Counted from the stretch's first letter, positions 51,844-61,920 are shown. The stretch is 64,000 nt of DNA from Paeniglutamicibacter psychrophenolicus (GCF_030812255.1 NZ_JAUSSH010000019.1:35937-99936), one strand, 5' to 3'. Numbers and translations are program-made. The notes: generated by a model from the sequence alone, not told the origin.

Positions 51844-53439
51844 TTAGTCGTCGAGGTTGATTTCGCGGGCTACAGTGGCTCCGATGGCGGCACGGACAAT
51901 GTCCAGCACCCCTGTTGGGAGCGCGGAATCGATGGCCAGGACCGCAACGGCTTCGCCGCGCTCTTCCTTGCGGGCAACCTGCATGCCGGCAATGTTCACG
52001 CCCTGCTCGCCCAGGACGTTGCCCAAGGTACCAATTACACCCGGGCGATCTGCATAGCGCAGCACGATCATGTGGTCGGTGACCGGGATTTCGATTTCGT
52101 AGCCGTTGATGCCCACGAGCTTCTCGATCTGCTTCGGGCCCGTCAGGGTACCTGCGACCGAAAGCTGCGTGCCTTCGGTGGAAGCGCCCTTCAAGGTGAG
52201 CAAGTTGCGGTATTCGGGAGAATCCGGGGTGGTGACCAGACGCGTGGCCACGCCGCGCTGTTCGGCGAGCACCGGGGCGTTGACGTAGGAGACCTGGTCG
52301 GAGACGACATCCATGAAGACACCCTTGAGTGCCGACAGCTCCAGGGCCTTTACATCTAGGGAAGCGATCTCTCCGGCGACGACAACGTCGATGCTGGTCA
52401 GGGAGCCAACGGTCAATGCGTTGAAAATGCGACCCAGCTTCTCGATCAAGGGAATGCCCGGGCGAACGTTTTCGTCAATGACACCACCTGCAACGTTGAC
52501 TGCGTCCGGGACCAGCTCGCCGGCAAGTGCCAGGCGAACGGACTTGGCCACGGATACCCCGGCCTTTTCCTGGGCCTCATCAGTCGAGGCGCCCAGGTGC
52601 GGGGTGACCGTGACATTTTCGAATTCAAAGAAGGGAAGATCCGTGCTCGGCTCCTGGACGAAAACGTCAATCCCGGCGCCAGCAATCTCCTCATTCTTCA
52701 ATGCCGTGTACAGAGCATCCTGGTCAACTAAGCCACCGCGGGCCACATTGATCACGTAGGCGGAGTTCTTCATCTTGGCAAAGGCGTCCTTGCCGAGCAT
52801 TCCAACGGTTTCCGGGGTCTTCGGCATGTGGATGGTGACAAAGTCGGACTCGGCCAAGAGCTCGTCCAATTCCACCAAGGTGACGCCGAGCTGCTGGGCG
52901 CGTGCCGGGGTGATGTAGGGGTCGTACGCGAGGATTTCCATGCCAAAGCCCTGCAGGCGTGCGGCCACGAGGGCGCCAATACGGCCGAGGCCAATGATGC
53001 CGGCCTTCTTCTCAAAGAGCTCAATACCGGTGTAAGAGCTGCGCTTCCAAGCTCCGCTCTTCAGCGAGGCGTTGGCTGCCGGAATGCGACGGGCCAGGGA
53101 CACGATGTGCCCCACGGTCAGCTCCGCGGCGGAAATGATGTTGGAGGTCGGAGCGTTCACGACCATGACACCGGCCTGGGTGGCTGCCTTGATGTCAACG
53201 TTGTCCAGGCCGACACCGGCGCGGGCAATGATTTTGAGGTTCTTGGCTGCGGCAATTGCCTCTGCATCGACCTGGGTGGCCGAGCGCACGAGGATGGCAT
53301 CCACGTCGGCAATGGCGGCCAGCAGCTGGGAGCGGTCCGCACCGTCTGTCTGCCGAATCTCGAAATCGGGACCCAAGGCCGCAACTGTTGCGGGCGAGAG
53401 TTCTTCGGCCAAAAGGACGACTGGCTTGTTTACAGACAC
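51844..53439 (-). CDS. serA: D-3-phosphoglycerate dehydrogenase
   Basis: First step of serine biosynthesis, NAD-dependent oxidation of 3-phosphoglycerate. At 531 residues it is the long, actinobacterial type. Substrate domain, then Rossmann domain with IGLGRIGALVAARLQGFGM (about 147). The catalytic Arg is in INVARGGLVDQDAL (about 230) and the His in VTPHLGASTDEAQEKAG (about 280). An intervening allosteric-substrate-binding domain (about 320-450) precedes a C-terminal ACT domain (MIVLRYADRPGVIGTLGNVL, about 459), which senses serine. The GTG start follows AAAGGTG by seven bases. Confidence 0.95.
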   Translation of the reverse strand: MSVNKPVVLLAEELSPATVAALGPDFEIRQTDGADRSQLLAAIADVDAILVRSATQVDAEAIAAAKNLKIIARAGVGLDNVDIKAATQAGVMVVNAPTSNIISAAELTVGHIVSLARRIPAANASLKSGAWKRSSYTGIELFEKKAGIIGLGRIGALVAARLQGFGMEILAYDPYITPARAQQLGVTLVELDELLAESDFVTIHMPKTPETVGMLGKDAFAKMKNSAYVINVARGGLVDQDALYTALKNEEIAGAGIDVFVQEPSTDLPFFEFENVTVTPHLGASTDEAQEKAGVSVAKSVRLALAGELVPDAVNVAGGVIDENVRPGIPLIEKLGRIFNALTVGSLTSIDVVVAGEIASLDVKALELSALKGVFMDVVSDQVSYVNAPVLAEQRGVATRLVTTPDSPEYRNLLTLKGASTEGTQLSVAGTLTGPKQIEKLVGINGYEIEIPVTDHMIVLRYADRPGVIGTLGNVLGEQGVNIAGMQVARKEERGEAVAVLAIDSALPTGVLDIVRAAIGATVAREINLDD

Positions 53440-54117
53440 GGGGTGGCACCTTTGCTATTTCAGTGGGCTGGATGCATGGTCCGGGATCGACCGAACCAGA
53501 AAGCCCAGAATATCGCCCGGCACGTCATAATCCCGGCTCGACGGCTCGATGTTACGGGTTCGCGCAAGCGTTTCGTGATTATCTTCACAAGCATTTGGAT
53601 TCCATCGAATATAGTGGCCCGCGCGACAGAGCAGGCCCAAACGAGCTCCTCGAGCCACACCCCCACCCAGCAGATCAGCATGCCGTCCTGGTGGCCTGCG
53701 GGTTCCCGTGAAGCCAACGTGCGCAATGCCAAGACTCAATGCTTGCCGCTCGGCTTTGCCTCAACACGATTCGTCACCACTCGTTTTCACTACTGATGCA
53801 TCCGGGCATGCGCATTGCTGCGGATCGCTCCCCGACCCATACAGCAGACCAGGATCGTGTCGCTGGAGAAGACACTCTCGCCAGCCCCGTCGACCCCTCG
53901 TTATGGGCTCCGGTTTTCATGCATCCGACTCGGGCCATAGTGGAGCATCCCTTCGGGGCCCACATAGTTTGGACGCCGCTTTGGCCCCAAGGCGAACCGT
54001 ACCAACGGAGATATGGATTCCCGTGTTGCCTGATGATCCTTTTCAGCGAACCACCAAGTCGGACTGCTAGTGTCGAGGCGGCCGGCATTCATCTTCACCA
54101 CGAAAGGTTCGTCAACC
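53440..54117. other. Divergent gap between serA and the beta-propeller gene
   Basis: About 680 bases. Several moderately long frames exist on both strands, but none has a ribosome binding site or recognisable protein. Presumably promoters for both flanking genes. Confidence 0.45.
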
Positions 54118-56358
54118 TTGCCCCCAGAACAACAGCATGAATCGCCACGGCTCACCAGACGTGCATTGTTGTCTCTCGCGGCACTGGCATCCGGAGGGGC
54201 TGCGCTTTCGCCTTGGGTACCCTACGAACTTCCCAACCCTCCCGCACCAGCGCAAACTACCCCGAATTCCAAACCGACGCCTGCACCCGGACCGCCCCCA
54301 TTGCGCCAGCGCGATCCATTGCTGACTGCCACCTTGGCGAAAGTGTCGAACACTAGAGGTGCCATCGCCCGATTCCCAGGAGCCTTCCCGGCCCTCGGTC
54401 TCAAAGCGGTTGTGCCTTTGCCGGGGCTGGCCGCTGCCCCATTCCCTTGGCTGGCTGTATCAATAGTTGGTCCTATCCACCAATTACAGATCGTCAATCC
54501 GCTTTCCGGGGTTCCTGTTCACGTAGTAACCATCCCCGCCAGCCACAATGGTGGCATCGAATCACTGGTCTGGCACCGGAGCAGCAAGACCCTCTACCTG
54601 GCTACCGGCAGCAGCCTCTACGCGTGGAACCCGACAAATCCCAAGCTGGTTCACCGGATCGGCGAAGTCCCGGGAGCGAGCACAGTGTACGAGCTGACGC
54701 TGGACACGGCCGGAAACATCTGGGGAGGTACCTACCCCACTGGGACCACCTTCATCTACACTCCAGCAACAAAAAAGATTCAGACCCACTCGCGGCTCGC
54801 TTCGGACACCCACTACGCGAGGCGCCTGGCCATCGGCCCGGATGACACGGTCTGGATCGGCACCGGTTCACTGAAACCCCGACTGTTCAGCTTCCCCGCG
54901 GCCAACCCGGGGCAGCGCACCGAAATCCAGTTGCCCGAGCCGATGTCCAACGGCTTCATTTCCTCCATCGCTGTTCTCGGAAACCGCGTGGCGGTGACTG
55001 CCAGTGACATCACGGCCGAGCTGCTGCTTGACCCAGCCAGCAAGAAATGGGCAGGCCAGGTGAACCGGATGTGGGCCTCCCGCCTGACGTCGACGGAAGT
55101 CAAGGACAGCGGGCGCATTTACAGTATTTCCAAGGGCTATCTTTACGCCACCGATACCTCCACATGGCAGGACACCAAGCTGGGCCCGGTCGGGACCAGC
55201 GCCCCCCTGGCCCTGATTGCCACTGCCACCCAGGTACTCGTGGCCAGCCAGATCCCCACCGGCCTGCGCCTGGAATACTTCAACCTTGCCACCGGCAACG
55301 TGGCAACCGTGCGCACTGTCTCACTTACCCCCGGCGAATACAAGATCCAATCGCTCATGGGACATTCCACTGGGAACATCTACGTGGGCGGCTACATGGG
55401 ACACGGCGTTGCCGCTATCAATCCCGACACAGGAGCCCGCTGGCATTCCCCTCACGATGAAGATGTGGTCAACCAAGTCGAGGGCATGATCGAGTTCAAT
55501 GGCCAACGTTGCTACATCGGATCCTATGGTTCAGCCGACATCATCAGCATGGACAGCCTCAAGAAGGACCGGTCGGATGGCTACGTGCGGCTGGACAGGC
55601 TGAGCCGCAGATATCACCAATCCCGTCCATTCGGTTGGGCAGTAAATTCACGCAACGTGTTTTTTGGGACGGTGCCGGACTACGGGTTGGCCGGAGGTGT
55701 ACTGGGCATGATCAATCCGCGAACCAACAAGATCGCATGGGTGCTCGATGGCCGCGGCACGGGATTCGTCAAGGCCCACTCCATCATTGGTCTGACGGCC
55801 GACGAACGTTACTTGTACGGAACCTCTTCGGTGCGCAACGGCTATGGGTTGCCCGATACCAAGGGGCCGGCCAAGGTCTTCAAGCTGGAGATCGCGACCA
55901 GGAAGAAGATCTGGGAAACCACACCGGTGCGCACAGCGGGTGCACTGTATGCGCCCAAACGCATCGCCGGATGGCTGGTCGTCGCCGACATCGAGGGCAT
56001 CAACATCATTGACCCGGCCACCGGCAAGTTGGTGGCACGCCATCGTTTGACGCAGGCCAGCAACGCTGCCGCCCGCCCCGGCTGGGCCGATGCAGACCTC
56101 GCGCAGGTCCGCGAGGGCTCCAAAGTTGTCCACAGCGCGGCGGGGACCACGACCGTCGTCGACTTCCGATCCGGAACCAGAGCCATCATCGGGAGCCCTG
56201 CGGGCAAGGAACGGTTCGGGACCCGACTCGCGTCGACTCCATCGGGCCGAGTCTTTGGCTACACCGGAAAGACCGTATTGGTCGAGCTGGATTTGCAACC
56301 CGTCAAGGTGGCAGCACGCAAGAAGCCTGCCGTCCCGATGCAGCGTCCGAACGGGTAG
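54118..56358 (+). CDS. Exported beta-propeller-like protein
   Basis: About 746 residues. The TTG start has GAAAGG ten bases upstream and leads quickly into RLTRRALLSLAALASGGAALSPW, a twin-arginine-like signal peptide; an in-frame GTG exists 48 bases earlier. A Pro/Thr-rich linker follows, then repeated four-stranded blades with recurring ends such as KTLYLATGSSLYAWNP, GNIWGGTYPTGTTFIY, GNIYVGGYMGHGVAAINP and KIAWVLDGRGTG, typical of seven- or eight-bladed propellers of the WD40-like/PQQ type. It has no LPXTG or membrane anchor. It faces the ABC-F gene convergently. Ligand or enzymatic activity cannot be assigned. Confidence 0.7.
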   Translation: MPPEQQHESPRLTRRALLSLAALASGGAALSPWVPYELPNPPAPAQTTPNSKPTPAPGPPPLRQRDPLLTATLAKVSNTRGAIARFPGAFPALGLKAVVPLPGLAAAPFPWLAVSIVGPIHQLQIVNPLSGVPVHVVTIPASHNGGIESLVWHRSSKTLYLATGSSLYAWNPTNPKLVHRIGEVPGASTVYELTLDTAGNIWGGTYPTGTTFIYTPATKKIQTHSRLASDTHYARRLAIGPDDTVWIGTGSLKPRLFSFPAANPGQRTEIQLPEPMSNGFISSIAVLGNRVAVTASDITAELLLDPASKKWAGQVNRMWASRLTSTEVKDSGRIYSISKGYLYATDTSTWQDTKLGPVGTSAPLALIATATQVLVASQIPTGLRLEYFNLATGNVATVRTVSLTPGEYKIQSLMGHSTGNIYVGGYMGHGVAAINPDTGARWHSPHDEDVVNQVEGMIEFNGQRCYIGSYGSADIISMDSLKKDRSDGYVRLDRLSRRYHQSRPFGWAVNSRNVFFGTVPDYGLAGGVLGMINPRTNKIAWVLDGRGTGFVKAHSIIGLTADERYLYGTSSVRNGYGLPDTKGPAKVFKLEIATRKKIWETTPVRTAGALYAPKRIAGWLVVADIEGINIIDPATGKLVARHRLTQASNAAARPGWADADLAQVREGSKVVHSAAGTTTVVDFRSGTRAIIGSPAGKERFGTRLASTPSGRVFGYTGKTVLVELDLQPVKVAARKKPAVPMQRPNG

Positions 56359-56424
56359 TGACGGGACCACGACCGTGACTTCCCGAGTTCCTTGCAGCAT
56401 CAAGGCACGATCGCAGGCGTCTTC

Positions 56425-58017
56425 TCAGGCGCCGCGGACCGCGACCTCTCCCGGCTTTGCGTGCTCTGCGCCGAACACCAGATAGCGGTTGGCGATCTTC
56501 TCTGTGAAGAACCGGTCGTGGCTGACCACCACCACGGCGCCCGGGAAATGCAGCAGTGCGCGTTCCATGACCTGGGTGCTGGACATGTCCAAATGGTTCG
56601 TGGGCTCATCCAGCACCAGCACCGAGGCGCCCGAGAGCAGGCACATGGCCATGGCCACCCGGGAACGCTGGCCTCCTGAGAGGTTGCCAATGCGGTTCTT
56701 CAAGTCGGCCTCGGAGAACTGGAACATGGCCAGGAAGCGGTTGACCGATTTCTTGGTGGCAGTGAAGGCCAAAGAATTGGGCATGGCGTTGACCGCATGG
56801 GTCACGGTGTCCTCGTTGTCCAGGTCCTCAAGGATCTGGTTGTAGGAAACGACCGCGGCGCCCTTGGTCCAGGTGACATAACCCGAATCCTGCTTTTCCT
56901 CCTCGGTCAGCACGCGCAGCAGAGTGGACTTGCCACTGCCGTTGGCACCGAGGATCACCAGGCGGTTGCCGCGGCGCACCTCGAAGCTGAGATCGGTGAA
57001 GAGCGTCTTCTCCCCGTATGACTTGGACAGGCCCTCCACCCGGCAGAGGGTTTCCTTGATGTGCAGGCCGCCGTAGATCTCGGTCATGATCTTGTCCACG
57101 GGGCGCGGGGCCCGTGACTTCTTGATCTTCGAAAGCTTGTTGTCCAGCCCCTTGCTTGCGGCCTTGGCTGCCTCACGGCGGTCCGAGATGCCCTCGGCCT
57201 CGAACGCCAACAACTCGGACTCGTGGACGAACTGGGATTCGAGGGTTTTGAGCTTGAACTGCTTGGCCACCACGTACTGGGCAAAGTTTCCCGGGTACTC
57301 GTGGAGGTGGAAGTTCTCGACCTCAACGATCCGGGTGACCACCGAGTCCAGGAACTTGCGGTCGTGCGAGACGATGATCGCCGCACCTTGGAAGGATTTG
57401 AACCAGTTCTCCAGCCATTCAACGCCGGCAACGTCAAGGAAGTTGGTCGGCTCGTCCAGCAGGAGCACGTCCGGGTCCTCGAGGAGGATCTTGGCCAGCG
57501 CTGCACGGTTGCGCCAGCCGCCGGAGAGGGAGTCAATGGGGCAGGTGCGGTGGGCTTCGTCAAAGCCGAGTTTGGTGAGCACGGTGTCAATGGTGCGTGG
57601 GTAGTCCCAGCCATCCAGTCGATCCATGGATTCAAAGAGCTCCGACTGGCGATGGATCAAACGTTCCATCTCGTCGGCCTTGGGATCGGCGGCAATGGCC
57701 TCATCGATCTCGGCAAGTTCCGCTTCGATGGCCTTGACCTCGCCAAAGAGCTCGTTTAGCACCTCTGAGATGGTGGCTGCACCGTTGAGTTCCGAGAACT
57801 GGGAGAAGTAGCCGATCTTGGTTCCCAGTTCCACGGCCACCGTCCCGGTGTCCGGGGATACGTGGTCCAGGACCAGCTTCAGCAGGGTCGACTTGCCCGA
57901 GCCGTTCCGCCCGATCAGGCCGACCCGGTCCCCGGCCTCGAGCTTGAAGAATGCCTCGCGCAGGATTTGGTTGTTTTCGAATCGAACGCTGACATCGTTT
58001 AGCCGGATCAAGCTCAT
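56425..58017 (-). CDS. ABC-F family ATPase
   Basis: A 530-residue soluble protein with two ABC domains and no membrane segments. Walker A motifs are GLIGRNGSGKSTLLKL (about 33) and VILGANGSGKSTLL (about 352). Signature plus Walker B regions are LSGGWRNRAALAKILL/DVLLLDEPTNFLD and LSGGQRSRVAMAMCLL/VLVLDEPTNHLD. The linker between the domains is Lys/Arg-rich (ASKGLDNKLSKIKKSRAPRP). ABC-F proteins act on the ribosome, as translation factors or antibiotic-resistance proteins; this linker length does not clearly point to resistance. Confidence 0.9.
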   Translation of the reverse strand: MSLIRLNDVSVRFENNQILREAFFKLEAGDRVGLIGRNGSGKSTLLKLVLDHVSPDTGTVAVELGTKIGYFSQFSELNGAATISEVLNELFGEVKAIEAELAEIDEAIAADPKADEMERLIHRQSELFESMDRLDGWDYPRTIDTVLTKLGFDEAHRTCPIDSLSGGWRNRAALAKILLEDPDVLLLDEPTNFLDVAGVEWLENWFKSFQGAAIIVSHDRKFLDSVVTRIVEVENFHLHEYPGNFAQYVVAKQFKLKTLESQFVHESELLAFEAEGISDRREAAKAASKGLDNKLSKIKKSRAPRPVDKIMTEIYGGLHIKETLCRVEGLSKSYGEKTLFTDLSFEVRRGNRLVILGANGSGKSTLLRVLTEEEKQDSGYVTWTKGAAVVSYNQILEDLDNEDTVTHAVNAMPNSLAFTATKKSVNRFLAMFQFSEADLKNRIGNLSGGQRSRVAMAMCLLSGASVLVLDEPTNHLDMSSTQVMERALLHFPGAVVVVSHDRFFTEKIANRYLVFGAEHAKPGEVAVRGA

Positions 58018-58236
58018 GCTGGTGTGGTCCTATCAATAGCATCGGTGGTGGAATAGCGGGCACGTTCCCCATGCGGAGACCGCTCGGTGAAATGGACACG
58101 AGCCAATACCGCTAAACACCAACAACGATTCTACAAGGCTGGTCGCTGGGTCTCTTCGATCTCCTCCCCCAGCGGCTCAACGCGCATGATGGCGCGTTCC
58201 TGCTTCCAATGCCACACTGGATGCAGGAGGCGTGCC

Positions 58237-58473
58237 GTGTCTGCAAACGAATTCACCGGTTCACGCGACAGTTCTGCCCACGAACAACTCATCTGGGACT
58301 ACATCGAGTCCTTGCCCGCCAGCGAGATCGACAACATCATCGGCCGAGCCGAACGAAAGGTCGAGAAGATCGCCTACGGCATGCATATGGCGGGACGGCC
58401 CATCAATCTCAAGATCCGCAAGCGCCTGATCCAGTCCGCCATCCTGCGTGAACTCAACACCCGCGCGGGATGA
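58237..58473 (+). CDS. Small conserved helical protein
   Basis: A 78-residue protein. The GTG start is supported by AGGAGG six bases upstream; longer in-frame starts are unlikely. The sequence (SAHEQLIWDYIESLPASEID, NIIGRAERKVEKIAYGMHMA, INLKIRKRLIQSAILRELN) is predicted to be all-helical and rather charged, with no membrane segment. No family name is recalled. It is divergent from the ABC-F gene and convergent with the SH3-repeat gene. Confidence 0.6.
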   Translation: MSANEFTGSRDSSAHEQLIWDYIESLPASEIDNIIGRAERKVEKIAYGMHMAGRPINLKIRKRLIQSAILRELNTRAG

Positions 58474-58524
58474 CCCGGATTCGTCTCTTTCCCTTCAAAG
58501 GATTATTTGGCGGGCACCGTCCAG

Positions 58525-61452
58525 CTACTTGTCATACGTCTCGGCATGGATGTGGTCCAGGTGCTTGGTTGTGTCGTTCCAGTTGTTGGTGAACTGTTGG
58601 CCGTACTTGCCAGACTTCGAGTACTCTTCCCAGCCCTTTGCCGGTCCCAGCCAGATCTTGTCCTGCCAGATCAGGTACCTGACGCGCAAGGACTCCCGGT
58701 TAGCAATAAGGAAGTCGGCAATCTCGTCGCCGTTCCTGACGCCCTGGGCGGTCTTGTAGTTCTTGATCATGATGTCCGTAGCCAAGCCCTGGCTGTGGCC
58801 AACGGAACCCGGGCGGACGCCGCCGTAGGAGGAGACGTAATCCCCGAACCTGGACTCGACCGCATTCATGATGCCAACGGTCTCCGGCTGTAGCTGGGCC
58901 AGCGGAGTCTTGGTCAGGTAAGCCTCGGAAATCCACCCGGTGCCGTGGCGAGATATCACTCGCGCCCACTTGTCCCGGGATTCCAGGTAGGTCACCTTTT
59001 CACCGGGTACAATCTGGCCGATCACCGGATACACGGTTGAACTTCCCAAGCGCACGTTGACGGTACCGGTGGCCCAACGGTGTTGCGTGACAGGCTTCGG
59101 AGGCGGCGCCGAGGTGGCGAGGTACAGCGCGCTTACCCAACCTGTGCCCTTGCTGGTCTTGACGTTGGCCCAGCCACCCGAGAAGCGGCCAAGAAGCACC
59201 CTCTCCCCCACGGGGACGACGCCAATGGAGTCATGGTTGGTTCCGGCGCCCGAGCGCAGGTTCAGGTTTGCGGTGGTCCAGCGCGGGGAGGTGAAAGTGA
59301 TTTCATCGGGTTTGGGGGCAGGAGGCTGGGGTGCCGAGGTTGCCAGGTAGGCTGCGCTGACCCAACCTGTTCGTCCATCCACCTCGATATTGGCCCAGCC
59401 GCCGGAGGACGTGCCAAGCATGACCCGATCCCCCTTGGAAACTACGTCCATGATGCTGTGGTTGGTTCCGGATCCCGAGCGGAGATTGACATTGGCCGTG
59501 GCCCAGCGCGGGACGTTGAAGGTCACCGGTGGCTTGGAGGGCAGAACCTGGTTCACCTTCGTGGACAAGCCCTTGGAATCCATCCACCCAATACCGGCGC
59601 TGGTGCGCACCTGCTGCCAGGAACCCGAGGTGCGCAACCACTGCACCTTCGTGTTCATCGGCATCGCGATGATTGCCTTGCTGGTGGTGCTCGTGCCCGC
59701 GTAGGCCCGCTGGCTGCCGTTGACCCAGCGATAGATCACCGCGGGGCTCGTCTTGCTGAGCGTGGACGACGGGACAAATCCGGTCTTCCCCGAGGAAACG
59801 ATCTTGGACCAGGAACCGGTCTTGCCGAGCACCTCGACCTTGGTCTGGCGGTGGATCGTGACAAGGTTCGCCGAGGAAGCAGAGGCCGCACTCTTCACCG
59901 TGGTGTACGCGTTGGTGTAGTTGTAGACCTTGGGCTTAGCGGGTGGCTTGATTGCCGCATTCGAGAGTTTGCTCGACTGCATCCAGCCGATGCCGGCGCT
60001 GGTGCGGACTTGCTGCCACGAGCCATAATTACGCAGCCATTGGATCTTCGTGTTGTTCGAGAGCGTGGCGAGCTTCCTGCTGGAGGTATTGGTGCTCTGG
60101 AAGACTGGTTGGTTGCCCTTCACCCACCGGTAAATGGCCGCGGGATTCGATGCGCTGAGGGCACTTGACGGAACGAACCCCGTCTTTCCCGACACGACGA
60201 CCTTGATCCAGGAACCGGTCTTGCCAATGACCTCCATCTTGGTCTGGCGGTGGACCGAGACCACGTTGGCCGAGTTTGCGGCTGACTTCGCCTTCACCGT
60301 GGTGAAGGCCTTGGTGTAGTTGTACGCCTTGGGCTTCGCGGGGGCCTTGATTGCCTTGGTGGAAAGCTTGCTTGATTGCATCCAGCCAATGCCGACGCTG
60401 GTGCGCACCTGCTGCCAAGAACCAGAAGTTCGCAACCATTGGATCTTGGTGTTGTTTGAGAGCGCGCCAAGCTTCTTGCTCGTGGTCTTGGTGGTTTGGA
60501 AAACCGGCTGCTGGCCGTTCACCCAGCGATATACGGCAGCGGGGTTCGTCTTGCTCAGTGCGCTTGCGGGAACGAATCCGGTCTTCCCCGAGACGACGAC
60601 CTTGGTCCAGGACCCGGACTTGCCAAGCACCTCGACCTTGGTCTGGCGGTGGATCGAGAGCACGCTGGACGAGCTTGCTGCCGCCTTGGCCTTCACCGTG
60701 GTGAAGGCCTTGGTGTAGTTGTAGACCTTGGGCTTAGCGGGTGGCTTGATTGCCGCATTCGAGAGTTTGCTCGACTGCATCCAGCCGATGCCGGCGCTGG
60801 TGCGCACCTGCTGCCAGGAACCCGAGGTCCGCAGCCACTGGATCCTGGTGTTGTTCGACAGGGTGCCAAGCTTCTTGCTGGTGGTCTTCGTGCCCTGGAA
60901 GACCGGCTGCTTGCCGTTCACCCAGCGGTAAATGGCCGCGGGATTCGATGCGCTGAGGGCACTGGACGGAACGAACCCCGTCTTGCCCGAAACGACGACC
61001 TTGCTCCAGGACCCGGTCTTGCCAATGACCTCCATCTTGGTCTGGCGGTGGACCGAGACCACGTTGGCCGAGTTTGCGGCTGACTTCGCCTTCACCGTGG
61101 TGAATGCCTTGGTGTAGTTGTAAACCTTCGCCGTGGCCGCCGCGACAGGCTTGAGGAAGTTACCCGATACCCAGCCGGTTTTCGATTTGTAAGTGACTTG
61201 GTTCCAGATGCCACTGGTCTTGAGGATTGTCAACCTGGTGTTCTTGGGAATCACCAGAAGCGAGGCCGATTTCACATTGGTGGTCTTGCGGAGATTCAGG
61301 TTTGCCGTGGTCAGCTTAACCGGTTTCGCCTTGGCGGTGTTGATGCCGACCGACGCGATCGGCGCAAGCGGCTGTGCGGTGGCGATGCTGGTTGGCCCGC
61401 CAACCAGCGCAACGGCAAGGGCCAGCGCTACTCCAAGGTGTTTACGCTGCAA
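58525..61452 (-). CDS. Secreted SH3-repeat protein with M15-like C-terminal domain
   Basis: A 975-residue cell-wall protein. TTG start with CAGGAG seven bases upstream. A signal peptide (GVALALAVALVGGPTSIATA) is cleaved near residue 26. It contains an N-terminal bacterial SH3 domain, then four near-identical ~133-residue units, each with two SH3-like modules (for example VYNYTKAFTTVKAKSAANSA and AIYRWVNGKQPVF...IQWLRTSGSWQQVRTS), then three classic SH3_3 domains (ANLNLRSGAGTNH type). Residues ~850-975 carry SVGHSQGLATDIMI and TTKHLDHIHAE, the H-x6-D ... H-x-H zinc pattern of M15-type DD-carboxypeptidase-like folds. It probably binds peptidoglycan through SH3 domains and hydrolyses it. Confidence 0.82.
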   Translation of the reverse strand: MQRKHLGVALALAVALVGGPTSIATAQPLAPIASVGINTAKAKPVKLTTANLNLRKTTNVKSASLLVIPKNTRLTILKTSGIWNQVTYKSKTGWVSGNFLKPVAAATAKVYNYTKAFTTVKAKSAANSANVVSVHRQTKMEVIGKTGSWSKVVVSGKTGFVPSSALSASNPAAIYRWVNGKQPVFQGTKTTSKKLGTLSNNTRIQWLRTSGSWQQVRTSAGIGWMQSSKLSNAAIKPPAKPKVYNYTKAFTTVKAKAAASSSSVLSIHRQTKVEVLGKSGSWTKVVVSGKTGFVPASALSKTNPAAVYRWVNGQQPVFQTTKTTSKKLGALSNNTKIQWLRTSGSWQQVRTSVGIGWMQSSKLSTKAIKAPAKPKAYNYTKAFTTVKAKSAANSANVVSVHRQTKMEVIGKTGSWIKVVVSGKTGFVPSSALSASNPAAIYRWVKGNQPVFQSTNTSSRKLATLSNNTKIQWLRNYGSWQQVRTSAGIGWMQSSKLSNAAIKPPAKPKVYNYTNAYTTVKSAASASSANLVTIHRQTKVEVLGKTGSWSKIVSSGKTGFVPSSTLSKTSPAVIYRWVNGSQRAYAGTSTTSKAIIAMPMNTKVQWLRTSGSWQQVRTSAGIGWMDSKGLSTKVNQVLPSKPPVTFNVPRWATANVNLRSGSGTNHSIMDVVSKGDRVMLGTSSGGWANIEVDGRTGWVSAAYLATSAPQPPAPKPDEITFTSPRWTTANLNLRSGAGTNHDSIGVVPVGERVLLGRFSGGWANVKTSKGTGWVSALYLATSAPPPKPVTQHRWATGTVNVRLGSSTVYPVIGQIVPGEKVTYLESRDKWARVISRHGTGWISEAYLTKTPLAQLQPETVGIMNAVESRFGDYVSSYGGVRPGSVGHSQGLATDIMIKNYKTAQGVRNGDEIADFLIANRESLRVRYLIWQDKIWLGPAKGWEEYSKSGKYGQQFTNNWNDTTKHLDHIHAETYDK
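59540..61125 (-). repeat. Four tandem ~399-bp coding repeats
   Basis: DNA repeats within the SH3-repeat gene at a 399-bp period. Units 2 and 4 (around 59931 and 60726, 798 bases apart) share long identical runs such as GGCTTGATTGCCGCATTCGA, showing recent duplication or gene conversion. The array is prone to copy-number change. Confidence 0.75.
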
Positions 61453-61797
61453 TGTGGGCTCCTGAAAAAGGGATGACGATCAAGGCATAACAGTACCCAA
61501 TAACGTCATGTCCGGGTTGATTTCCATGAAAATCTCCGTCCTTTCCAACAACATGCGCCGCACAGTGTCTTCGTGGTCAAGCGGCGCGCGATTCACCGGC
61601 CATCAGCGGCCCGCTTTGCCGGTGGCTCGATTTCTGCCAAGCCATTCCCAGCGGAGGCAGGAAAGTTGATAGGTGAAGCCACTGCCCGCGGCTCATCCAG
61701 ACTCGCGAGGCGTTGCACCGTGCCCACAAAATAGCATGGGCGCGATGCCTGCACGTGGTTCAACGATGTTCAGGCAGCGCGCCCATGGCGACTCGCG
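61453..61797. other. Gap upstream of the SH3-repeat gene
   Basis: About 345 bases containing the promoter of the SH3-repeat gene. No gene, repeat or strong hairpin was recognised. Confidence 0.45.
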
Positions 61798-61920
61798 TCA
61801 GCCCTGTCGGGCTTTCATGCGGGGGTTCTTCTTGTTGATGACAAAGACCTTGCCACGGCGGCGAACAACCTGGGCGCCGGGGATCTTCTTCAGCGAGCGG
61901 ATCGAATTGCGCACTTTCAT
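61798..61920 (-). CDS. rpmJ: Ribosomal protein L36, zinc-independent paralogue
   Basis: A 40-residue protein: [40 protein letters not shown]. It has the length and KVRNS...NPRMKARQG frame of L36 but lacks the C-x2-C/C-x-H zinc ligands, so it is the C-minus (YkgO-type) form that replaces the zinc-containing L36 under zinc limitation. AAAGGA lies six bases before ATG. It follows the CobW-like gene by about 57 bases and is probably co-transcribed from a Zur-type promoter. Confidence 0.92.
   Translation of the reverse strand: MKVRNSIRSLKKIPGAQVVRRRGKVFVINKKNPRMKARQG

Noticed and set aside
53455..54140. Several 90-150-codon frames on both strands before the beta-propeller gene
   Set aside because: No start signals, no recognisable domains, frames overlap one another.
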